Source of the DNA: Alnus glutinosa
Taxonomy: Eukaryota > Streptophyta > Magnoliopsida > Fagales > Betulaceae
Direction: 5' to 3'
Assembly: GCF_958979055.1 (NCBI RefSeq)
Contig: NC_084897.1
Location: 25,349,128-25,413,127, forward strand
DNA length: 64,000 bases
Shown: piece by piece, positions 34,315-51,856 of the stretch
Numbering within the stretch: position 1 is the first letter of the stretch
Layout: each line of letters opens with the position of its first letter
Program-made: the position numbers and the translations under genes
Notes under the pieces: generated by a model
Databases searched by the model: none
The model's input: only the letters and a program-made list of their open reading frames with translations
Told to the model about the DNA's origin: nothing

Positions 34315-35889
34315 AATCATTATAATAAAGCTCTTTTGGCGAAACAATGTTGGAGGCTGATTCAGTTCCCTAATTCCTTGAGTTTCCGGATTCTCAAGGC
34401 TAAATACTTCCCTAAATCCTCTTTTCTAGAAGCTGAGATGGGGAAAAGACCTTCTTTCATGTGGCGTAGTTTTTTGGCAGCTAAGGACCTTCTTTCTAAT
34501 GGTATTTTATGGAGAGTGGGTGATGGGAAGTCTATCAATATTTGGGGTGATAACTGGTTGCCCAGTGTCGGTCCTTTGAAATTCCAGCCCGGTCTGAGCT
34601 TGTCTAAGGATGCTAAAGTGTCCGATCTCATATATGTCTCTATTAAGGGTTGGAATTCTGTTTTAATTGATGACTGTTTTCCTGCTTTTATTGCTAATGC
34701 TATTAAAAACACTCCTTTATGTCCCCTGTTACCCCCGGATAAGATTATTTGGAATGGCACCTCAACCGGATCATTTTCGGTTAAAAGTGCTTACCATTTG
34801 GCCTCTGAGTTGTTGAGACAAAAGTCTGGGGAGTGTCCTTCTTTTTCTGGCAGTCATGTTTTTTGGAAGAAAATTTGGACCATAAATGTTCCTAATGCTT
34901 CAAAAATCTTTCTGTGGAGAGCTTGTCAGAATATTTTACCCACCAAACAGAATTTGTTAAGAAAGGGAGTGGGTAATGATGATTTATGCCCTTGTTGTAT
35001 GTTAGAAGTGGAGTCTGTGATTCATGTGTTATGGTGTTGTCCGGGTGCTCAAGATGTGTGGGGTTGTGGGCCTGCCCTCTTTAAAAAATGCCCCTCTTTT
35101 TTCTCGGACTTTGCAGAGCTTATTTCCTATTTATTGTCTAAGTCGAATGCTGATTTGATGAGCCTCTTTGTGCTTATTTTCCATAGAATATGGTTGCGGA
35201 GAAACAGGCTAATTTTTTAAGGGCAATTCTCTCCTCCTTTGAAGGTGTTCTCTGATGCCTCCAGCCTCTTTAATGATTTCAAAAGGCATAATTTGAGGGA
35301 GCCTTTGGTGCTGGCTTCCAGTTCGGTTGGGTCTAATTATTGTAAGCTTTGGAAACCTCCAACTGCTGGTTCTTTTAAAGTCAATTGGGATGCTTCTTTG
35401 AATATTAATTCTGAATTGGTTGGTTTTGGTTGTGTGCTTAGAAATGAGGAGGGCTTTGCTATTGCTGCTAAATGCTATGTTTGTAAGGTAGTGGTGGATC
35501 CAGTGTGTGCTGAAGCTATGGCTGCCTTGGTTGCTTTGGATTTCTGTAGTGAATTGGGCGTTTGTAGCATTGAATGTGACAGAGATTCACTGCAAATCAT
35601 TAAAGGAGTTTCTTCAACGGATCATTCTTTGGACAGAATCAGCCATTTTCTGGATGTCATCAAACAAAAGGCAGCTACCTTCTTAGTCTGCAAGTGGAGT
35701 CATTGCTTTAGGGAGGCAAATGAAGTGGCTCATCTTCTTGCTAGAAGGGCTTCTTCAAGGTGTTTTTCGAATGTATGGGTTGAGGATATGCCTTTGTTTA
35801 TCTCATCAGTTTCTTTTAGAGACCAAAAGGTCTCTAGACTGTAATGGTCTTTTTTATTTAATGAGAAGATTTCCCTTGTTCAAAAAACA
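34315..35889 (+). mobile_element. 5'-truncated L1-type LINE with zf-RVT and RNase H domains
   Basis: Only the 3' part of a plant L1 retrotransposon is present. One reading frame runs from 34315 to 35844. It shows the region after the reverse transcriptase (LLAKQCWRLIQFPNSLSFRI, WRVGDGKSINIWGDNWLP), a zf-RVT zinc-binding region (HVFWKKIWTINVPNASKIFLWR, CPCCMLEVESVIHVLWCC), then one in-frame TAA at 35218-35220. After it comes an RNase H domain (KVNWDASLN, GFGCVLRNEEG, AEAMAALVALDF, EANEVAHLLARR). The reverse transcriptase core and endonuclease are missing. Perfect 18-bp direct repeats, AATATGATTATAATGATT, lie at 34297-34314 and 35890-35907. The perfect repeats point to a fairly recent insertion. 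Confidence 0.92.
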
Positions 35890-36184
35890 AATATGATTAT
35901 AATGATTGAAATACATATAATAAGCTAAATGAAAATATACAAATAACAAGCTAAATGAAAATATACATTTGTACGTAATGACATAAAATATGGAATATTG
36001 ATGTCCTACATAACTAATAATTATGTACATTTATTGGGAAGTTTTGAAAAATATAAAAGCCTCTCTTATTATTATTTTATTTATTTTTATTTCCAAGAGA
36101 AAAAGGATTTTACAATAACAAAAGAGGATTTTATTTTTATTATTATTTTAAAGGGGCTAAAGTACACACAACACATTTGACTTA

Positions 36185-37037
36185 TGCTCCGTTTGTTTCG
36201 GTATAAAATAATTTCCGTCTTAAAATATTTTTAGAGAAGTCATTTTTCAGAAAAATATTTTTTCGTCGAAATCATTTTTTGAAATATTTTTTATATTTTA
36301 ATTTAATCATATTAATTTAAAAAAAAATTAAATTTTATTCACGAAATAAAAAATATTAATATAAAAATATTTTCATACAAATTCCGGCAAACGTGGCCAG
36401 AATCAGGCCATTTGTGCCGGATTCTGGCGATCTTTGCCAAAACGTCCGGATTGGCTAGTTGACCGAAGCCGGCCGTCCTAGCCAGATTTTGACCAACTGG
36501 CCGGGATCTTGCTGTTCTAGGAGGATCTCGGCCGGAGATTCGGCCAGAACAGCCAGATCCGTCCAGGATCCCAGCCAGATGGCCGGGGATCCGGCCTGTA
36601 TCTGCCCAGATGGCTGGAGATCCGGCCGAACTGGTCGGAGTTTCGGCCAAAACGGCTGGATCCAACCAGCCTGGCCAGAATTTGGCACTATACTGCTGGA
36701 ATCCGGCGACGGTTGCCAGACGTCGCCGGATTCCGGCATAATTTGTTTGATTTCGGCACCGACCAGTATCAAAATATGGCTTGTCGAAATCCGGCAATAG
36801 CGGACTGCTTGAACGTAAAGGTCGATTGCGCTGTTTAAAAGAGAGTCGACTACGTCTACCATATACAGAAAATGATTTACGCTTTTAAAAAGCGTAAATC
36901 ATTTTCAAAAATTTATTAAGCATTTTTTGTCAAACGGAGGTTATTTTTCTGTTGACCATTATTTTCGCCCCTACCAAACACCGGAAAATATCGAAATCAT
37001 TTTTCAGAAATCATTTTACGCCGAAACAAACGGAGCA
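36185..37037. mobile_element. PIF/Harbinger-like non-autonomous element with GC-rich core
   Basis: The ends read TGCTCCGTTTGTTTCGG in both inverted directions, followed by GTAAAAT-type sequence. TTA lies on both sides (36182-36184, 37038-37040). The core 36380-36790 is GC-rich with repeated ccagatggccgg and ggccagaat phrases. A near-perfect palindrome (36867-36905, arms of about 19 bp ending in agcgtaaatcatttt) sits near the right side. There is no transposase. Open frames of 113-152 codons on both strands over the core are composition artefacts. Confidence 0.7.
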
Positions 37038-37040
37038 TTA

Positions 37041-37357
37041 TTAACGGCGGACTTACAGTTCCACATGCAAAATGTCAAATTTTACAACCATAAAGAGAGA
37101 GGCTCCATAGTGCTTGACAACTGCTTGGATTTGTACCCTAAAGTTGAGAAAGATTATAGCACATTTGGATGTTCGATTTTTTTAAATTTAAATTCAACTA
37201 TAATTTATTATGCAAATTTCGAGACAAAATAAGGTTGAAAAATATGTTTATTTTTGAAAAATTACAAATACCAATATAATTTTTTTTGAAAAACAATACA
37301 CCCAAACAAAGCTTTGACCGAAGACTGGTCAAGTTTTGGTTTTAGCCAGCGATGATA
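37041..37357. other. AT-rich spacer between two elements
   Basis: I see no gene or bounded element in this 317-bp stretch. Confidence 0.5.
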
Positions 37358-37366
37358 TATTTTTTA

Positions 37367-37891
37367 GGGATAATTGCATTACTGATCTTTGGGTTGACCT
37401 AAATTATAAATCACCCCTGCGGTACAAAAAGTTTATGGAGGGTCCCCGTGGTAAACTATAATTACGAATCACTCATTCAACCCATTTTTCCGGCAACAAA
37501 GTTAACAGATTCCGTTAATTTGTCACGTCATACCTAATAGGACATTGACACGTGGCCACCCCAGACCTAAGGGAGGCCGTGCGTCACCACCCAGACGTGG
37601 CCGGGCCACCATCGACAACCACTCATTTGCTATTTTCTATTTAAAAATAAATAAATAAATATTTTTTTAAGTTTTATTTATTTATATTTTTTTATTGTAA
37701 TTGATACGTGTCGATTTCTTATTGGGTATGACATGCCAAACTAACGAAATTTATTAAGTTGGTGAACAAAAACGGGTTTATGGAGTGATTCGTAATTATA
37801 GTTTACCATATAAACATTCATGAACTTTTTGTATTATAGGGAGTGATTTGTAATTTGGGTCAGCCCCATAAACTAATTGTGCAATTATCCC
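37367..37891. mobile_element. Mutator-like MITE, 525 bp
   Basis: The terminal inverted repeats are about 110 bp and both start GGGATAATTGCA. They share ataatacaaaaagtt-like and taaactataattacgaatcac segments. The flanks TATTTTTTA (37358-37366) and TATTTTGTT (37892-37900) match at 7 of 9. The core around 37550-37620 is GC-rich (cgtggccacccc...ggccgggccacc), as in the element at 852-1531. Confidence 0.75.
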
Positions 37892-37900
37892 TATTTTGTT

Positions 37901-38270
37901 ATATAGGAAGTTTGAATGATGCAAATATAATAATATGTTGTATATATATGGAACATAGTTATACGAAATATGTGAATAAATATAATTATAGTTTCAATTA
38001 AAGCTTTGTTTAAGTTAAGAACAATTATAAAAATGGGTGGATAATGAGAACTTCGACAAACTATTGGTTTAAGTTAAAATGTTTTACGTTACGACTATAA
38101 AAAATAATAAAAAAAAATTGTTACACACTCGTGAGTCGTAAATGACCATTTTTATACATTTAAGACATTTATTAATTAGTAATGATATTCTTCGCATCTA
38201 TTTATCACATTTATACCATATCGGGTAATGTAATGTATTTTAAGTGACTTTTTTATTTCAGTCATTCAAG

Positions 38271-38305
<35 letters not shown>

Positions 38306-38391
38306 TTGTTAAAATGTTGCTCTAGTCAATATGAAATAAGTCTAATAGATAAGTTGGAAGAATATCGTTACTCATTATAATCAAAGTTTTC
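37901..38391. other. AT-rich intergenic stretch with poly-A run
   Basis: No gene is visible. A poly-A run of about 30 nt lies at 38272-38303 and could be the tail of an old retroposon, but I could not find its matching target repeat. Confidence 0.4.
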
Positions 38392-38403
38392 AAGTGAACC
38401 AAT

Positions 38404-39138
38404 AAAAGTTCAAAGCTGGCTCCAGAGAAAAAAACTTTTAGAAAACATATATGAGAAGAGGAGGGAGTAGATCTGCTCCTGCTCCCTCCTCTTCTCCATT
38501 TTCCTTTCTACTCCCCACTCCTACCTCCTATCTCATTATGATTTTTTATTTTGTTTGCAGGTGTTATTCGACCAGATCAGCAACTTTGGTCTCTCTGCTA
38601 TGCATCTGTCCATCTACCTCCGTGTTGTGCCGTTCTTCCTCCATGACCACTGCCGTTGTTTGTTAATTGTGTTTTTACTTTGAATAAGAGTTTTTTTCTC
38701 CATAGATCTGATCTCATGAACGATATGACCTCATGAACCATATATGGGATGTAGGTTAGTCAGGTGTGAGGGATTATCCATACGGCTTGGATAGTTCGGT
38801 GTGGGTTATCCCTCACGGTCGGAATAGTTCAGCGTGAGGGTTATCTCTCACTGCCGTTTTAAATAAAATTTTATAGGATATTTGATTACTATTGTCTTAG
38901 ATCTGGCATGTTCGAAACAAAATTACTCTTTAATTATTTTGGTAAATGGGTTAGCGGAAGATGAAAGTCATAGATAACATTTTATTGTAATAATTTTGTT
39001 TGTATCTACGACTTTGTAATCTCATAGTATCTTGCTATGATTTTGCAAAGCTTTTATGCTTTGTGAATTAAGAGCTTTATGTCCGTGATATTTGATCAAT
39101 GAAATACTTATATATTTCGTTTTAAAAAAAAAAAAAAA
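38404..39138 (+). mobile_element. Retroposon with poly(A) tail and 12-bp TSD
   Basis: A 735-bp insert ends in a poly-A tail (about 39123-39138) and is bordered by AAGTGAACCAAT at 38392-38403 and 39139-39150. It has the 3' character of a plant L1 (ttgatcaatgaaatacttat just before the tail) and internal repeats of the phrase gtgagggttat. It could be the 3' UTR of a LINE or a retroposed transcript. No protein domain is recognisable. Confidence 0.65.
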
Positions 39139-39251
39139 AAGTGAACCAATTTTTTTTAAAAAGAAGCCTTTCAAGTGATGTAAAGTTTAAGAACTCACTA
39201 AACTGTGTTATCGGGAATCACTAAAACCGGAAATCCGAAATCTATCCAAAA

Positions 39252-39345
39252 TTTCACTGGGACGGGGGACTCATATGGCGGGTCCCACCGACCCGGGTTT
39301 TTTCACTGGGACGGGGGACTCATATGGCGGGTCCCACCGACCCGG
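39252..39345. repeat. 49-bp-period tandem repeat in the PHAF1 promoter
   Basis: A 45-bp sequence starting tttcactgggacgggggact is present twice without change at 39252-39296 and 39301-39345. Each copy holds GGCGGGTCCCACCGACCCGG, GC-rich and partly palindromic. It ends about 160 bp upstream of the PHAF1-like ATG, so it lies in the proximal promoter or 5' UTR. Confidence 0.85.
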
Positions 39346-39503
39346 ATCTCAAAAATGGGGACATTATCGTGCACTGGTAGACAATCTAAGCGAACCGTAT
39401 GAAACACAGCTTTGTATTTAACACAATCAACACCTGAGAGTTCCTTTCACGAAAGTAACGGAGATTTTCCCCCAAAAACAGAGAGAAAAACCAAAGGGTT
39501 ATT

Positions 39504-45429
<5,926 letters not shown>

Positions 45430-46377
45430 TTATAATGTCCGGTAGGTTGCTCCTTCCTGCTCTTTCTCAGCAATGTTATTTGTTTTTACATACACAGTTT
45501 CTACATTTTTTATTTTTTTATTTTATTTTTTTAAAATTTTTATGTACTTATTGGTATTATCATTGATAAGGTAAACATCAGAATCTTTGTCTGTTGCAAC
45601 CTTTTTAGAGAACCATTGTCTTGACATGTTCCACATTTATCATGTTGAGTAGATACTGCCGCATTGTGACGTTTATCTTAGTTCAACTGAAGCCTTGCAA
45701 AACGGTTGTCGGTTATTGCAATTCTGATTCCTGTTATGCTGTTTTGATTTTTAAGTTACCCGAGTTCGATGCTGGTGTGTCACAAGCAGTAGGTGGGATA
45801 TCAACAGTAAATTTGTGCTAAAGCAGTAAATACTCTTTGTAAACACCACCGTGGTGCGGTGCAATGATAATTGTAAAGTTATCTATAACTATGTACAGAT
45901 AACAGAAACGTTTGTACAGTGATAATGTTTATGTGTCTTTGTAATTTTCAAAAAGAACAAATATTTAATGCAAAGTATTTATGTTATTCAAATTGCTAGC
46001 TTTCGTTTTACCTTTTATTTTTGAGAATAGTTGGTTGGTAAATGTCTCAATTTTCTGAACTCTTTCTTCTTTTATTGTTCCGATCATTCAATTAATATGA
46101 ATAGCCGTACAGCCTAAAGGTACTTTTAAGGAGGAGATTCGGGTTCAACTAATTATAGGTAAACATTTTGCTTGTTAAAAAGAAAGGACTGTAAGTTTTT
46201 GGAAATAGCATAATTTTTCTTTATTGAACTTCGAAACCATTAAGGTCTACACTTGTTGGATGATCTGAGGAAAGATGAGAAAGAGGTTTCTCAGATGTTA
46301 AAGATAATAAGAATCTTGTAGTTGCCCGTTTTGCTGATGTGCTTTTCATTTGAATATGCTGTTAGAGAGGGGATGAT
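45430..46377. other. Convergent 3' regions of the PHAF1-like and pectinesterase genes
   Basis: Both genes end here on opposite strands, so this stretch must hold two 3' UTRs and terminators. No other exon or element is visible. Confidence 0.5.
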
Positions 46378-48189
46378 TCACAGGTTTGGGAGCCATTCAT
46401 GGCCGTCAATGAAACTAAGTGAAATAAATGGTTCAACCTCGTCGTCAGTGAGCTCCCTAGACCATGAAACTCGCCCTCCGAAAGCAGCCCCTGGTCCCCA
46501 ACACTTGTATTGTCCATAGAACACAGTCCTGCAAAGTACATGTTAATGTTGTTACAAATGGTTAAACTTAAAAGACCATCCTGGCACATTATCAAGGCAT
46601 GTTGTAAAGAGGAGGAGAGAACAAACATACATTTCCCTATTTTTATGCCCCCAATTGTTCCATCCCGGAGAAGTGATGATCTTGTCCATGTAAGTGTACG
46701 CAAAGATCACCCTAGAAAAACTGCCCCATGCCCTGCCCAAGTAGAGGGCGCCTGAGCCAGTGACCTTGCAATTGACGAAGGAGAAGCCAGTTTCCTCAAG
46801 CAAGCTTTCTCTCTTCTGGGCAGTCAAGGCTCCATAGCTATTGGTGATGGCATTCAAATGGCAGTTCTCATAGAGGGAGAGACCGTTTCCAAATATGAAG
46901 TCGACGGAGCCTTCAATTAAGCAGTCCTTGAAGTAGTGCCTGCCTATGTGATCATAGAGAGTGTCCTGTGCTCCAACAAATTTGCAGCCGAAGAAGGCCG
47001 CGGTGTCAGCTGAAACCCGTAATGCCACTGCTTGCTTTCCTAGAGCTCCCGATGGTGGCAATGGTGCCTTATTCTGTTATAGAACATCATACAAAAAACT
47101 AACACTTTACCTTAGCCATAAGCCTCATCTCTCTACTGTACACTAATAGTAAATAATGAAGCCCAAATCACGAAATTGGCTCACCTTGAAGGTGATGTTC
47201 TTTGCAATGAAGTAAGGGGCATCGACTGCAAATGTAGCAGAAGCAAAGGTACCCAATGGATGCCCACTTTGTCCCTTTCTGTCCGCTGTGTCGTCCCACT
47301 CAATAATGGTGTCGTCTGCATCAGCACCTTCCAGGGTAATGTATGCCATAGTTGCAGGAATTTCAACCTTCTCCCTACATTTTTCCATCCAATTTAAATC
47401 AAAATATAAGCCTCAGAAGACACCCCCCACCCCCAAAACCACAAGTCTGCGTTATACTTTTCTGCTAAAGTCTACTAAAGGAATGAACAATAAGATGTTA
47501 CGGGGGAGACAAAATGTTTTTGTGTGAAAAAAAGGTTCATATTTTTGGATCGGGATCCCCTACAATTTTTTTTAAATTGTAGATTCTCAAATTAACGTTG
47601 ATATTATCTTTTTCAACCATCGGCAAAAATATAGTATGTTAGTATGGGGCCAAGATTCAGTGCAATAAGACTGTTTGAATCTCACTTGCTCGAACTACCC
47701 GAATAGTTAACCCGAGCAGGCGTGGGTTAGACAGTCTCACATTAGGCTGCCCATTGCATATCATTGCACACACCCCCGTTTGTTAGTTTCAATAGTTTGT
47801 GTTAATAAGTTACTGTATAAACACAAACCAAACCAAATAAAACTAAGATATATCCGTCAGTAACGAAGTAGAGGACAACTTCATTTTTACCTGTAAATTC
47901 CTGCACTGATGGAGATAACGACCCGACAGTGATTTACGACTGGCAGTGAATCGATAGCTTTCTGCAAAGTAACAAAATCACCAAACCTCGATTTTGTGTC
48001 TACTTTAATGGTTTTGCAAGGCGCGAACATATTGGTTGCTTTCTGGAAGAGAGAGTACTGCTTGAAGGAACCCATTTGCTTTACCCAATTAAGGTACGCC
48101 TTTTCGCTCTCCACCACCCCAGTTGGACGCGACAAAGAGCAACCTGTGCTCTCCAGCAGTAAAATTAACAAGAGCAGCTTTGCTACCAT
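46378..48189 (-). CDS. Pectin methylesterase (pectinesterase, no PMEI pro-region), 4 exons, 360 aa
   Basis: Secreted enzyme that removes methyl esters from homogalacturonan in the cell wall. Exons (minus): 48189-47891, 47374-47185, 47073-46631, 46528-46378; total 1083 nt, all GT-AG. An N-terminal signal peptide is visible ([18 protein letters not shown]). The catalytic domain starts near residue 60. Key sites are in place: Q177 in GKQAVALR, Q199 and D200 in GAQDTLYD (acid/base), D221 in [10 protein letters not shown] (nucleophile), and R277 and W279 in YLGRAWG. There is no inhibitor-like pro-domain, and the [10 protein letters not shown] segment and overall shape resemble Arabidopsis PME53-type enzymes (group 2). 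Upstream in-frame starts are non-ATG, so ATG 48189 is chosen. It sits between the PHAF1-like and CPP1-like genes, on the opposite strand to both. Confidence 0.94.
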
Positions 48190-48715
48190 CGCGTTGAATG
48201 ACTGTACGTAGCTGAAAGCCCGAAACGGAAGGTTTAAAAACAAAGAGTAGGGAGGGAAGGTGTAGGGAATCTAGCAACAGAGACTTTCAATGCATACAAG
48301 TGGTGCCTCTTCTTGTCTGTTCTTGCCTTCAAGAAGTGAAAAACGACTTGATCGTAATATGAGGCTCTGATCATGCCATACGTAATGGATTTGTCAGGCA
48401 TAATATAATGGCGTGAACCTTTTCATGCTTCTCTTCTATTTGCAGTGTGAAGTAGGTTGCTAATGTGGTAACTAGAGAAAGAAGAAAGGAAGAGGTTTGT
48501 TTTGGGTAGCGGCGTGGTAGAAGATGACAGGAGGTGGTCATGATGGAGAATCGCAGATGCTACATAAGCATAGTTGTTTTGATAGCGCCATGATAACTTC
48601 CTTTGCGTGGGAGGTTTGCTTGGCTAAGTAATTGGTTGTCCTCGTGGTAGACATATAAGGCAAAACAACTTTGAACAACGGAACATAAAAGTGATGATTT
48701 TTCAAGAGTAACGTT

Positions 48716-48766
<51 letters not shown>

Positions 48767-49540
48767 CGATAGACACACTCTTTTCACATTGGCTTCTGTA
48801 GAGTATTGTAAGTAATTTCCAACGTTAATTATTTAAAAAAATTAAAAATTAAAATATGTTAAGTACTTTAACGAGTATGAAAAATAAGTGTTAAGAATAA
48901 CATTATTATTCCATTCTTTTAAGTCAAATAATTTACAAAAAACATATATTTTAAATAAACAACTGAATGCAAAGTTAAGATTTTTAAATCATACTAAACA
49001 GAGACGGAACACAAAACTTTTTTAAGGGGGCAGGATATAATTCTAAAATAAAATCTTCCTTGGTTGTGTATATATGAGCAATAGGGGTATTAGTTTCCAT
49101 GGACAATGATCCTTCTTTTTATCAACGGACATTTTAATTTTAATTTTTTTTTAATAATACTATGAATTGGTTTTGACTTGTGACCCTTCTTTAATTAGTT
49201 AAATTTAAGGGCACATGATCCTTCTTTAAAAATCTTACTTAAATGTTACTTAGACATGTTTGCTATTAATTAGTTTCAAACATTATTGTTCTGCTGACAG
49301 TGAATGGTGGGTGTCAAGAGTTTTCTTTAAAAATCAGTGAAAAGAAAAAAGTAAAAAGAAAATTAGGAGCAAAGAGAAAGAGAGGGAAAGTTTTACTTAA
49401 ATCTGTTTGTGGCTTTAATTAAAATGTTATTCAAACAATTTTTTTTAAACCAGGATTGATCCAAAATCTGAACATGAAGATTGAAGGGGCACGAGGAACA
49501 ACGTGGCATTCAGAAGTGGAGAAAATCAAAAAATTAAAAT
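48190..49540. other. Upstream region of the pectinesterase
   Basis: This is promoter-side sequence of the pectinesterase plus AT-rich spacer. A 39-nt poly-T lies at 48719-48757. No gene is visible until the tRNA at 49541. Confidence 0.5.
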
Positions 49541-49613
49541 TTCCGTTGCCGGGACTTGAACCCGGGTCTCTCGGGTGAGAGCCGAGTATCCTAACCAACT
49601 AGACTACAACGGA
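49541..49613 (-). tRNA. tRNA-Glu (anticodon CTC)
   Basis: Read on the minus strand, a 73-nt tRNA folds with acceptor stem TCCGTTG/CAACGGA and discriminator A. It has a D-arm with GGTTAGGA, an anticodon arm CGGCTCTCACCCG with CTC in the loop, and a T-arm CCGGGTTCAAGTCCCGG (box B). There is no intron. A pol III terminator-like T-run follows on the minus strand (T-rich at 49529-49540). This matches nuclear plant tRNA-Glu(CTC). Confidence 0.95.
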
Positions 49614-50287
49614 TTTGTTTAATGGTCTGCCTACGTAAATTAAAAACCGCTTTTCCATTTGGGTAAAATTAATTTAATTCCCTCACTACAGGCGGGGTTT
49701 AGTGTCGCTCTAAGCCCTCGCTGCCGCTGGGGCATCGTTGAGTTCTCGGTTCTCCTATCCGTTCCTTCACACTCTCTAAACAACCCTGAGAAACATTTCA
49801 CCCTTTCATTCATCTATAACAGGACTTTTGTCAAGCACGTCAGGTATGTTATCTTTTTCCATCTCCTTGTTCCCTTCTGTTCCAAACTTCAATTCTCCGC
49901 ATTTCGTTTTTGGATTTCCACAGATTTCAGTTTCTCGCACTGCAGAAAGATAAAGATAATCTTGGAATTGTTAAACTGGGTCGTTCTAAACACTCCGTTT
50001 GGTCTCGGATTTATTGCTTTAGAACCTCAAAGTTTTGATTTTTACCATGACCATGCTTTCCAATCCAAGTTGCTGGTTTGTCATCAAATTATGTTTACTC
50101 GTTCGGGGCTTTAATTATTTGGAGAACTGTGCTTAGTTCACCACTTGATATTCATAATTTACTAATAAATGGGAGAAAAATTGATATAGGTGAGTTTGTT
50201 TATTTGTTGCAGCCATTGGGTTCGTGGGATTTTATAACAAAGTTTTAGAGTAAGAAGCTTGGCAATAGCATAACTTCAGTGAAAAAG
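49614..50287 (+). promoter_or_regulatory. 5' region of the CPP1-like gene with a probable 5'-UTR intron
   Basis: A likely 5' UTR (about 49690-49843) ends CGTCAG before gtatgtta, and a polypyrimidine-poor acceptor tttgttgcag ends at 50212. This gives a probable intron at 49844-50212, followed by 75 nt of leader before the ATG. This is inference from splice-site sequence only. Confidence 0.5.
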
Positions 50288-51801
50288 ATGGCTGCATTTG
50301 GATTGACCGCTAGTTCCTCGAGATGTCTCCGAGTACCTGGCCCGGGGTCGCTGAATAGGCGAGCTTCGGCATTTCCTAGTGCTAGGAAACCTAAAGAACA
50401 GATTGGGTTTCTCCCAGTAGAGAGGTACTGCTTAATTGTTTTGGTCAACTGTTTAAACCCTTAGTGAGGCCTGTGTGCATTATTATAACACTGCCATGCG
50501 TTTGACATGTTGTGATCATACAGGACTTACTGGACTGGTTCTATACGAAGATGTGGTACGCGGAAATCTCACTTGATCAAGTGTGCGATGGATGCTTCTT
50601 ATGGTGATATGTCAAATGAACCCCCTGGTAATCTTTTACTTTCTTGACTAGTTGATGATTGCTTACTCTTTGTCCACGGGTATTTGTACTTTGTGGAGAA
50701 AATTTTATTGCAAGGCATGTTTTTGCAAACCTAAACAAATATGCATGTTAATTGGGAAACAAATGATCATTGTGAAACATGGATGTTAAGCCCTTTCTTT
50801 GCTTTTAAGGCTGGGAGCGTTAGTGTGTTGAGGCTCATAAGTATGTTGGTTGAGATGAATAAAGCAACTGTTCACTTTCCAAAATAATGATTTTTATAAC
50901 ACATTAGGGATGGCTGGAGTTATTGGGCAACTGACCAGTTGTAAATCTAACACCATGTTTGGTAGGAGAGAATGGGGAAGTAGGAGTGATGGATAGGTGA
51001 GGGAAGAATGGGAAGAATGGGAAGGATGGGGAAGTGAGTGGAATTAATGTGTCCCTGATATTGTTTTTTGATAAGTAATAATGAAATTTTATTAGAACAA
51101 AGGAGAGAACTTAAATATACCGGATGTGTACAAAATGCTCAGCTAAAGAATACAGTCTCTCGTCTTGTTTGGTTGGAAAGAGGGAAAAGAGAAAGGGAGG
51201 GGAGGATAGAACTATTATCTTACCATTATTCCCTGATTTAAAATGGTTCAAATTATGATCATAAAATTGACAAGTCATTTTTTCATAAGAGGCCCTCTTG
51301 CCCCCTCCAATCTGCCTGCTTTGGTTGGATTGGTTTTGGTGGGCTCAGATGGATTTTTGCTCTCCCTGTCCTTACATTTTTCCCTCCTCTTGAACAGGGG
51401 ATTTTGTCTCTCCTCCCCTTTTCACTTCTACACTTCTACCCCTCTCCATCCCCTCCTCCTTTCCCTCGTAACATACAGACTGTAAATGTCCCTGTTACTG
51501 AGTGGCTTGGAGACCTCATGCATAGACTGTTTTTGCATGTCCTTTTAGGAGAAATTAGGGGCTCCACCTGTGACGAGGAATTTGGTTTTGTGGAGCTATT
51601 TCCATTGTTGGACTTATTTGTGCCACGGATGGCTCATCTGGGTAACTTTCTTTCAGATTACCATCTGTTCTTGAACCATACTGCATGGAATTTATTGGAC
51701 AACATGAATGACGCTCTGGGCCTTAGCTCAGGTGTTTAGAGTGGTGTGGAGTTGGTTTAGGTTAAAATCTTACCAATAAAAAAAAATAATGAAGACATGA
51801 A

Positions 51802-51856
<55 letters not shown>

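Noticed and set aside
36339-36862. Overlapping 113-152-codon frames on both strands
   Set aside because: They lie over the GC-rich repeat core of a Harbinger-like element; few stops arise by composition, and the peptides are Pro/Gly/Arg repeats without a domain.
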